The notes beneath the pieces are model-generated. The model ran no database searches, had not been told where the DNA came from, and saw nothing but the letters and a program-made list of their open reading frames with translations. From CAYMFD01 sp964389475 (GTDB lineage Bacteria > Bacteroidota > Bacteroidia > Chitinophagales > Saprospiraceae): a DNA stretch of 10,029 nucleotides. The position numbers were made by a program, and so were the translations under genes. Shown piece by piece: positions 1 to 5,301 of the stretch; position 1 is the first letter of the stretch, and each line of letters starts with the position of its first letter. The stretch spans positions 1 to 10,029 of the forward strand of contig CAYMFD010000124.1 of NCBI GenBank assembly GCA_964389475.1. Reading direction: 5' to 3'.

Positions 1-364
1 TCTTCTTTATTCGCCAATCTGATTTTTATATTGTTCATTTTTTTTATGCAGAGAAATTTTGTTGATATTGTGGCTAACTTACCTTAGGCAGACACCTTTC
101 GCAGACTTTTCCCCTTTTTGAACGCTAGTATACGGCACGTCTAGCAGTATGAGCAAGATAATGACTAATTGCGAAAAGCAATCATCAATCTGACATCTTG
201 TACATCTTTGCCCTTAACTCGTGATGCCCGATGATAGGACACACTGGTCTATATATCAGTAAGTTGTAGTTAGACTAAACATCCCTAACTACACCAACAG
301 TAGACTTCACTTCTACTCTGATCGTACGGTACAACAACTCTAAGACACTATTACAATAGTCTAT
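1..364. other. Intergenic stretch downstream of the CoA-transferase gene
   Basis: No open frame here looks like a gene, and in particular none resembles the CoA-transferase B subunit that would be expected after subunit A. On the plus strand CATCTTTG at 203-210 is one mismatch from the Bacteroidota -7 box TAnnTTTG and is followed by CCC like the better box at 7796-7803, but no reading frame follows it: the nearest ATG (223) gives only 12 codons. Small inverted repeats are present: ATTGC/GCAAT at 168-182 with a GAAAA loop; TGTAGTTAG/CTAACTACA at 265-273 and 285-293 (9 bp, 11-nt loop); ACTATT/AATAGT at 347-360, just past the CoA-transferase stop. None is followed by a T tract on the minus strand, so I do not call a terminator. 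Confidence 0.5.
265..293. repeat. 9-bp inverted repeat (possible hairpin)
   Basis: TGTAGTTAG at 265-273 is the exact reverse complement of CTAACTACA at 285-293, with an 11-nt A-rich loop. It lies about 70 bases past the stop of the minus-strand CoA-transferase gene and about 55 bases downstream of a plus-strand promoter-like box at 203-210. It could be the 3' end of the CoA-transferase mRNA, part of a small plus-strand RNA, or chance. No T run follows on either strand. Confidence 0.35.
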
Positions 365-1063
365 CTATCCTCTAGACCTCACAGTCCGCTGCTCGATACG
401 CTTCTCGTAGTGACTTCCTTGGAATATACGCTGGACGAATATGCCCGGCGTGTGGATGGTATTAGGGTCCAGCTGTCCATTGGGGACTAGCTCCTCTACC
501 TCTGCTATGGTGATCTTACCTGCCATAGCCATGACTGGGTTAAAGTTGCGGGCGGTACCCTTAAAGATGAGGTTACCTTCGGCATCCCCCTTCCAGGCCT
601 TGACGATGGCGAAATCCGCTGTGAGAGCAGACTCCAGTATGTGGGGCTTGCCATTAAAGTCTCGCACCTCCTTGCCCTCGCCGACCTCTGTACCATAGCC
701 TGCTGGTGTAAAGAATGCGGGGATACCAGCACCGCCGGCTCTACATCGCTCTGCTAGCGACCCTTGAGGGATCAAGTCTACCTCTAGCTCACCACTGAGC
801 ATCTGTCGCTCAAACTCTGCATTTTCGCCTACGTAGCTACTGATCATTTTTTTGATCTGCTTCTTTTGGAGTAATAAGCCTAGTCCGAAGTCATCGACAC
901 CAGCATTGTTACTGATACAGGTCAAGCCCGTAACACCGAGGTCTACTAATGCCTCGATCGACCGCTCGGGTATACCACATAGGCCAAAGCCTCCGAGCAT
1001 GAGTGTCATATTGTCTGAAATGCCCTCAATTGCTGCTGCTGGTCCGGCGACGATCTTATCCAT
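365..1063 (-). CDS. scoA: 3-oxoacid CoA-transferase subunit A (succinyl-CoA:acetoacetate CoA-transferase type)
   Basis: This is the alpha subunit of a family I CoA-transferase, which with a beta subunit moves CoA from succinyl-CoA to a 3-oxoacid such as acetoacetate in the cytoplasm, linking ketone-body or fatty-acid breakdown to the TCA cycle. The 232-residue length fits the family. Hallmarks seen: GGFGLCGIPE at residues 24-33, SNNAG at 51-55, the glycine-rich GGAGIPAFFTPAGYGT block at 110-125 and KGTARNFNP ending near 176, followed by AMAGKITIAEVEELV. The catalytic glutamate of these enzymes lies in the beta subunit, so this protein is inactive alone. The frame opens 48 bases earlier at 1111, but the family normally begins at the MDKIV-like methionine chosen here. 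The beta gene usually follows immediately; here it does not within 364 bases. It is divergent from the HTTM gene. The subfamily is secure; the exact acyl substrate is not. Confidence 0.9.
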   Translation of the reverse strand: MDKIVAGPAAAIEGISDNMTLMLGGFGLCGIPERSIEALVDLGVTGLTCISNNAGVDDFGLGLLLQKKQIKKMISSYVGENAEFERQMLSGELEVDLIPQGSLAERCRAGGAGIPAFFTPAGYGTEVGEGKEVRDFNGKPHILESALTADFAIVKAWKGDAEGNLIFKGTARNFNPVMAMAGKITIAEVEELVPNGQLDPNTIHTPGIFVQRIFQGSHYEKRIEQRTVRSRG

Positions 1064-1266
1064 AGTGCTCTGTAGGTTATGCGTATAAAGATGCTCTAAA
1101 GTAATGACCATATCTCAAAGCGTCGGTATTTTGAAACTACGGCCACACTTCAAAACGCAGCTTGCTGCCCATTTACTAAAAATGGCCCTTCAATAATTGT
1201 TCGCCTTGACTAGTAAACACCAGTACGCAGTCGTACGTCGGACTGGCCCGACAGGACACACCGTGC

Positions 1267-1294
1267 AATCACCCCGCCTGCGAGACTGGTGATT
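1267..1294. repeat. 7-bp inverted repeat in the divergent intergenic region
   Basis: AATCACC (1267-1273) and GGTGATT (1288-1294) are perfect reverse complements separated by 14 bases. They lie between the divergent CoA-transferase and HTTM genes, just upstream of the region where the HTTM promoter should be. A dimeric regulator binding site is one reading; chance is another. Nearby GTACG/CGTAC and GTCGG/CCGAC pairs (about 1230-1256) add further small dyads to the same stretch. Confidence 0.25.
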
Positions 1295-1310
1295 AAATTT
1301 TAGCTCAAGA

Positions 1311-1340
1311 TTGTAGAAAGGCCATAATACTTGTAGTTTG
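1311..1340 (+). promoter_or_regulatory. Weak candidate promoter for the HTTM operon
   Basis: TTG at 1311-1313 is followed after 20 bases by TAGTTTG at 1334-1340, close to the Bacteroidota pattern of a -33 TTG and a -7 TAnnTTTG but one base short between TA and TTTG. The box ends six bases before the ATG at 1347, so if it is real the transcript would have almost no leader. Treat as a hint only. Confidence 0.22.
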
Positions 1341-1346
1341 GCAGGT

Positions 1347-2633
1347 ATGATGCGTATGATCAAAGAATCTAGAGCCATACTAGCGCTTGCTGTCTTCAGG
1401 ATCGGCCTGGGCATAATCATGATAATGCACCTCCTACCACTGATCAAGCGAGTCAAGAATTATCATATCGCAGACAGTGTGCTGTACTTCCCGCATAGGG
1501 GCTGGGAGTGGCTACCCCTCTTGAGCGAAGGCGTACTACTAAGCATAGTTGGCGTCTCGATTGTATGTATGATCGCCTTTACGCTAGGGCTGATGATGCG
1601 ATATACTGGGCTCATTGCCTCGCTCACGTATCTCTACTTTATCCTTATCGATAAGTTTTACTTCAATAATCACTACTACCTGCTGGCTCTGATGGTAGCC
1701 TTGTGTGCCTTTACAGTCGCTGATCGCTCACTCAGCTTGCGCAAAGATCGAGTCCACTATCGCACCCTTATCTCAGGGGAGCACTACTTCGTACTGCGGC
1801 TGATGCTCTGCCTCGTATTTTTTTACGGAGGTATTGCCAAGATCAATCCTTACTGGATATCGGGTGATGTCTGCCATGAGATACTCAAGGACTCACCCTT
1901 TGGCAGCGGTGGGTTTATGACGGGCCTGCTCACATGGGGTGGCCTACTATTTGACCTCGGCATCGGCTTCCTCTTGCTCATACCAAGGACCAGGTGGATC
2001 GCTTTTGCGCTAGCCCTCTCGTTTAATGTTATGAATGCGATCATATTCGATGACATCAGCTGGTTTCCCTACTTTATGATCTTTTCGACGGTGCTATTCT
2101 TACCCGGTATGCCAGTCTATGATGATCGGCTACGGGTGGCTAAGGGAGGCAAGGACGACGTCCTACAAGGCTCTAAATTTACAGGAGGACTGACACTAGG
2201 CATGACGTTTTTCTTCGCCTTTCAGCTCCTCTTCCCGCTGCGGCACTACCTGCTTAATGGCTACAGCGACTGGACAGGGCAGGGACATTACTTCTCCTGG
2301 CGTATGAAGAGCTTTACCAAGGAGGCCAGCCTAGACCTCTATCTCCTCGACAAGGCCAACCCGACCTCCAAGCAAGCTCTCAACATAGGCCTAGACAACT
2401 ACACGATACAGCGGGCTGCCGCCATGCCCGACATGGTACTGCGCATCGCCGAATACGTCGCAGACAAGGTGAGCCGTCAGGGCGATACTAATTTTGCCAT
2501 ACTCTGCGACTATAAGGTCAACCTCAACAACCAAGGCCTGCAGACGGCTATCAAGCCCAATGTCGATCTCCTAGAGCTAGACTACAACATGATGCGTAAT
2601 AACGACTGGTTACTGCCCTGGCAACCCAAGTAA
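1347..2633 (+). CDS. HTTM-domain membrane protein, vitamin K-dependent gamma-carboxylase-like
   Basis: A 428-residue multi-pass inner-membrane protein of the HTTM / vitamin K-dependent gamma-carboxylase (VKGC) family. The N-terminal two thirds are membrane-spanning (first segment near residues 10-30, others around 60-105, 150-168, 190-215, 218-235, 243-255 and 280-300); a soluble tail of about 120 residues follows. Family blocks seen: NNHYYL at 107-112, FFYGGIAKINPYW at 158-170, GYSDWTGQGHYFSWRM at 305-320. From memory of human GGCX, His109 here falls at its His160 and Lys165 at its catalytic base Lys218. Family members with known activity oxidise a reduced quinone while carboxylating glutamate; bacterial members are mostly uncharacterised, and menaquinol as cosubstrate would be inference. 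I use the first ATG; the frame also has a TTG at 1338. It is the first gene of a three-gene unit, 56 bases before the next. Confidence 0.82.
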   Translation: MMRMIKESRAILALAVFRIGLGIIMIMHLLPLIKRVKNYHIADSVLYFPHRGWEWLPLLSEGVLLSIVGVSIVCMIAFTLGLMMRYTGLIASLTYLYFILIDKFYFNNHYYLLALMVALCAFTVADRSLSLRKDRVHYRTLISGEHYFVLRLMLCLVFFYGGIAKINPYWISGDVCHEILKDSPFGSGGFMTGLLTWGGLLFDLGIGFLLLIPRTRWIAFALALSFNVMNAIIFDDISWFPYFMIFSTVLFLPGMPVYDDRLRVAKGGKDDVLQGSKFTGGLTLGMTFFFAFQLLFPLRHYLLNGYSDWTGQGHYFSWRMKSFTKEASLDLYLLDKANPTSKQALNIGLDNYTIQRAAAMPDMVLRIAEYVADKVSRQGDTNFAILCDYKVNLNNQGLQTAIKPNVDLLELDYNMMRNNDWLLPWQPK

Positions 2634-2689
2634 TCGTAACCTACCCTACTGACTCAACAGCTAGGCACAAGCTGCAGCAATAGACCTCC

Positions 2690-3463
2690 ATGACGGACAG
2701 ACGATACTACCACCACCTACTACGACACAGCGTCAGGATACCAGCCCTCTATGCCAAGAGCAAGTACACACGAGCGACTATGCCAGCTATACCTGCCGCT
2801 AGATCAGACTGGACGGGCGGCGTAGGCAGTGGCAATGCGCATAAGCTGCTGTGCCTAGGAGAATCTACGATGGCTGGCGTAGGCGTGACGTCGCTAAAGT
2901 CATCCCTACCTGGCCTCGTATCACAACACCTAGCCACTCGGTATGGCGGTCGCTGGTCGTGGCAGACCCATGCCCATATCGGCTACAGCCTAAAACAACT
3001 GTATGACGACCTACAAGATGTAGACATCACCTGTATGGCCAGCGTAACCCTGGTGGCGACTGGGGGCAACGATACGTTTTACCTCACGAAGCCTAGCACC
3101 TGGCTTGCCTACCTACAACGGCTATGTGATTACGTACTGGCAGGCAATCCGACCACCAAGATTGTATTCGCTAGTATACCGCCAGCCGGCACCTTCCCTT
3201 CCTTTGGCAAGTATATGCGGGCCTTCGTCGGTGGCCAAAACGAGCTACTCCGAGAAGGCCTCGCCCACTTCTGCCACAACCAAAACAGCGCTATCACATT
3301 TGTAGATAAGCCAGTGGTATTTGACGAGTACCTAGAGCGGGCGGGCGGCAGTACTAAGATGGACGAGCTCTTCTGCGATGGCTACCATCCGTCCGGTATC
3401 ACGTATCGCCTCTGGGCGGAGGATATCAGCCAACACATCTATAGCGTCTACAAGGATCTATGA
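2690..3463 (+). CDS. SGNH/GDSL-family hydrolase
   Basis: A 257-residue SGNH hydrolase, a family of serine esterases, lipases and acylhydrolases. The four blocks are visible: block I LGESTMAGVG with nucleophile Ser59, block II glycine Gly98 (HIGYS), block III GGND with Asn127, and block V DGYHPSG with Asp230 and His233 as the rest of the triad. Block I reads GES where the classic motif is GDS; GEST versions occur in this family, so activity is likely kept. The 45 residues before block I (PALYAKSKYTRATMPAIPAA) look like the conserved lead-in of a subgroup of stand-alone SGNH proteins, which supports the start at 2690 over the methionine at 2780. No signal peptide or membrane segment is evident, so it is probably cytoplasmic. 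Its stop overlaps the start of the next gene (ATGA), implying translational coupling. The substrate is unknown; the context points to a lipid or ester. Confidence 0.87.
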   Translation: MTDRRYYHHLLRHSVRIPALYAKSKYTRATMPAIPAARSDWTGGVGSGNAHKLLCLGESTMAGVGVTSLKSSLPGLVSQHLATRYGGRWSWQTHAHIGYSLKQLYDDLQDVDITCMASVTLVATGGNDTFYLTKPSTWLAYLQRLCDYVLAGNPTTKIVFASIPPAGTFPSFGKYMRAFVGGQNELLREGLAHFCHNQNSAITFVDKPVVFDEYLERAGGSTKMDELFCDGYHPSGITYRLWAEDISQHIYSVYKDL

Positions 3464-4455
3464 CCATAAAGTATACGAGTAATCCCGACCTACCCACCAT
3501 ACGCGACGACTGGCCGGGTACGCCTATTACTACCAAGGGACGCTTCGCCAACCACGAGTACCCATTCGTACCTAAGTTCGGTGATATCCTCAAGTGGAAG
3601 AGCAAGCCCAATCCCCTAGCCAAAGCCAAGCGCAATGACACCTGGCGACTGGAGATACAAGAGCATGAAGACCTCGACGTACTACCCGACAATAGCGTTA
3701 CGTGGCTGGGCCATGCGTCCTTTTGTATCAAGATCAGCGGCTACACCATCGTGATCGACCCCATATATGGCAGTCCCAGCCCCTTCATGCCGAGGTATGC
3801 TCCCTTCCCCATTCCCAAAACGGGCATGGCAGGCGTCGATGTCCTCCTCGTCAGTCATGACCACAGGGACCATGTGGACGGCAGCAGCATGCGGTCATTC
3901 TTTAAGCACAACCCAACGGCGGATGTCTATACTGGGCTCAATATGACGGGTCTACTATCCAAGTATAGTCGCCGGTCCAATCGTATCATCGAGGCAGGCT
4001 GGTGGCAGCGCTACCCTCACCCTGATCTACAGATTACCTTCTTACCTACTCGCCACTGGGGCAAGCGATGGCTCACCGACACCAACCAGCGACTGTGGGG
4101 ATCCTTTCACATCACCGACGGTAAGCACAGCGTCTTCTATGGGGGCGATAGTGGCTACGGCAGTCAGTTCGCAGAGATAGGCCAGCACTTTGGCGGTGTC
4201 GACATAGCCTTGCTAGGCATCGGTGCCTTCGAGCCGGAGTGGTTTATGCACCCCAGCCACACCAGTCCCAGCGATGCCTTACGTGCCGCCCGAGACTTAC
4301 AGGCCAAGACCTGTATCCCGATGCACTATGGTACCTTTGACTTAAGCGACGAGCCCATAGGTATGCCGTATCGTAGGATAGTAGCGCTTGCTGCTGATGA
4401 GGACCAAGTGGATGTTAAGGCGGCGATGCCGGGAGAGGTGGTTTTGCTTTGGTAA
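3460..4455 (+). CDS. Metallo-beta-lactamase-fold hydrolase, NAPE-PLD/UlaG-like (COG2220 type)
   Basis: A 331-residue zinc hydrolase that resembles N-acyl-phosphatidylethanolamine phospholipase D (NAPE-PLD) over its whole length, not just the metal site. Seen in order: TWLGHASF at 81-88, the metal motif HDHRDH at 133-138 (His133, His135, Asp137, His138), the WW pair at 181-182, PTRHWGKR with His199, LWGSF at 212-216, GGDSGYG with bridging Asp230, IGAFEPEWFM at 254-263, and HYGTF with His289. All seven usual dinuclear-zinc ligands are therefore present. No signal peptide is seen. NAPE-PLD releases N-acylethanolamines from membrane lipids; close bacterial relatives are mostly uncharacterised, so a phosphodiesterase or lipid substrate is inferred. 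It starts inside the stop of the SGNH gene (ATGA overlap). It is the last gene of the unit, with no clear terminator after it. Confidence 0.87.
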   Translation: MTIKYTSNPDLPTIRDDWPGTPITTKGRFANHEYPFVPKFGDILKWKSKPNPLAKAKRNDTWRLEIQEHEDLDVLPDNSVTWLGHASFCIKISGYTIVIDPIYGSPSPFMPRYAPFPIPKTGMAGVDVLLVSHDHRDHVDGSSMRSFFKHNPTADVYTGLNMTGLLSKYSRRSNRIIEAGWWQRYPHPDLQITFLPTRHWGKRWLTDTNQRLWGSFHITDGKHSVFYGGDSGYGSQFAEIGQHFGGVDIALLGIGAFEPEWFMHPSHTSPSDALRAARDLQAKTCIPMHYGTFDLSDEPIGMPYRRIVALAADEDQVDVKAAMPGEVVLLW

Positions 4456-4486
4456 GATGACGAGAATCGAGAGTTCCTCATGAGAT

Positions 4487-4616
4487 TGTCCGTTTCGCCG
4501 GACAGACGACACTTCGGCGAGCTCAGTGCATCGCCTCTTTTGCTAGATCAAAAGGAGGCAAAAATCATGACGGTGTAAGGCGAATGCTCCTCCGTTGCAT
4601 CGTGACGTTCGTCTGT
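4487..4616 (+). other. Structured element with a hairpin-masked Shine-Dalgarno and a 3-codon ORF
   Basis: About 130 bases contain several complementary pairs: TGTCCG/CGGACA (4487-4492, 4499-4504); TCGCCG/CGGCGA (4495-4500, 4515-4520), which excludes the first; GCATCGCC/GGCGAATGC (4528-4535, 4579-4587, one bulge); GCCTCTTTTG/CAAAAGGAGGC (4533-4542, 4549-4559, one bulge, loop CTAGAT); and ACAGACGA/TCGTCTGT (4502-4509, 4609-4616) as an outer closing pair. The innermost right arm is a near-perfect Shine-Dalgarno, AAAAGGAGG, eight bases before an ATG at 4567 that encodes only Met-Thr-Val-stop (4567-4578). It starts 31 bases after the stop of the MBL gene. It may be a structured RNA or 3' UTR element; I recognise no known RNA family, and chance pairing is possible. 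Confidence 0.3.
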
Positions 4617-4840
4617 GCAAATTGCGTTGTCTTTGAGTTGAATCTTAGTATTACCTATTAAATATATGCTACCTCAGAATTGATTCTTCTTTTCGATCTG
4701 TTGCCAAAACTCTGCGGACCGCACATTTGCTGACTACGGCACTTTCGCTGTACACCGACAGTTGCTGGAGGCGGCTTAGCAATACGGACTGCTCTGATCT
4801 TACTCAGCTAGTTGGGTCAGGGGGAGGTGTACGCTACCAA

Positions 4841-4905
4841 GCCACAGTCAGCCTCCGTTCGCAAACAGAGATACTGGTCGTAGCAAAGAAAAGTGCGACT
4901 GTGGC
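4841..4905. repeat. 9-bp inverted repeat with 47-base spacer
   Basis: GCCACAGTC (4841-4849) and GACTGTGGC (4897-4905) are exact reverse complements. No coding gene or recognised element surrounds them, and no target-site duplication is visible at the outer edges. They may be the stem of a long hairpin or a remnant of an eroded element. Confidence 0.35.
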
Positions 4906-5020
4906 GGGCACGTTGATAGCCAAGTGCCATCAGTACTACTATGAACAAGCGCTACCCAGCAACACACGCAATCCACTGCCTCAGAAAAGCATTTTCTACA
5001 GGCGTAGAGCCAGGGTTTAG

Positions 5021-5117
5021 AGAGGGCCCTGGGCCCGAACTAAAATCTCCTTTTGCGAACAAGCTTTTTTGCTAACTTTTTGAGCACAAAAAGTAGTCGC
5101 CGTCCCGCGATCGGGAC
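5021..5117. repeat. Cluster of short palindromes, possible dispersed repeat unit
   Basis: Within 97 bases lie GGGCCC-T-GGGCCC (5024-5036), AGC-T6-GCT (5062-5073), CTTTTTG-AGCA-CAAAAAG (5076-5093, 7-bp stem) and GTCCCG-CGAT-CGGGAC (5102-5117, 6-bp GC stem with tetraloop). Four adjacent dyads of differing sequence in a gap between convergent genes look like an intergenic repeat unit or a tandem of transcript ends. Whether it recurs elsewhere in the genome cannot be told from this window. Confidence 0.4.
5087..5117 (-). terminator. Candidate terminator for the PD40/SPOR gene transcript
   Basis: Read on the minus strand, the hairpin GTCCCG-ATCG-CGGGAC (5117-5102) is followed nine bases later by a run of five T (5092-5088). 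The stem is GC-rich with a tetraloop, but the T run is farther away than in a standard intrinsic terminator. It would end the transcript carrying the PD40/SPOR gene and the micro-ORF. The next hairpin (5093-5076) may add to it. Confidence 0.33.
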
Positions 5118-5186
5118 AATACTTACAAGGAACATAGATTTATTAAAGTCTACATTTACTCTTGATAGAAGCATAACTTCCCACTT

Positions 5187-5270
5187 CTACCCCCAGCGCC
5201 ATAAACCCACATAGAACATCACCATTCCCAACAAAAAAATGGCCACGCTAACTGCTGCTAACATGACCAT
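5187..5270 (-). CDS. Putative 27-residue single-pass membrane micropeptide
   Basis: The frame starts with ATG GTC ATG and encodes 27 residues, of which residues 3-24 form one uninterrupted hydrophobic helix (begins MVMLAAVSVAIFLLGM, ends in LWRWG). The only charge is Arg25 next to the C-terminus; by the positive-inside rule the C-terminus would face the cytoplasm. It begins 31 bases after the stop of the PD40/SPOR gene on the same strand, so it could share that transcript. Small one-helix proteins such as CydX or KdpF accompany membrane complexes, but I see no sequence match to any of them. There is no Shine-Dalgarno, which in this phylum is not evidence against it. A frame this short can arise by chance in T-rich DNA; real translation is unproven. 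Confidence 0.35.
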   Translation of the reverse strand: MVMLAAVSVAIFLLGMVMFYVGLWRWG

Positions 5271-5301
5271 CTATATCTTTCACAAAGAAAAGTCTCTATA
5301 T

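Larger units (their letters stand above)
4456..5186. other. 731-base gap between convergent transcription units, rich in inverted repeats
   Basis: I find no convincing protein gene here. The one sizeable frame (4727-5020, plus) starts at TTG, has no Met, lacks the CTA-rich codon use of the neighbours and resembles no family I know. The stretch has three structured parts, listed separately: nested complementary segments at 4487-4616, a 9-bp inverted repeat at 4841-4905, and a run of palindromes at 5021-5117. Such dense dyads between two gene ends suggest structured 3' ends, an untranslated RNA or an eroded element. Confidence 0.5.

Noticed and set aside
441..698. Plus-strand frame inside the CoA-transferase gene (also 852-1088)
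   Set aside because: Shadow frames antisense to a gene with clear family motifs; no hydrophobic, domain or promoter evidence.
1064..1111. 16-residue N-terminal extension of the CoA-transferase subunit
   Set aside because: Family members start at the methionine corresponding to position 1063, a few residues before the AIEGI-like helix; the extension has no family counterpart that I recognise.
1112..1346. tRNA-like or riboswitch-like pairing between the divergent genes
   Set aside because: Several 5-7 bp dyads exist, but they do not form a cloverleaf, lack a TTCGANTC-type T arm and match no riboswitch core I know.
4533..4559. Terminator of the HTTM-SGNH-MBL operon
   Set aside because: The hairpin is good, but no T run follows on either strand, and its right arm is a Shine-Dalgarno sequence, so a terminator is not the best reading.
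4727..5020. 97-residue plus-strand open frame
   Set aside because: It begins at TTG, contains no Met codon, lacks the CTA-rich codon use of the real genes, matches no family I recognise and is broken up by the inverted repeat at 4841-4905. Read in the other frames the region gives no better protein.
5024..5117. CRISPR array or transposon end
   Set aside because: The palindromes here differ from one another, there are no regularly spaced identical repeats, and no transposase or cas-like gene is near.
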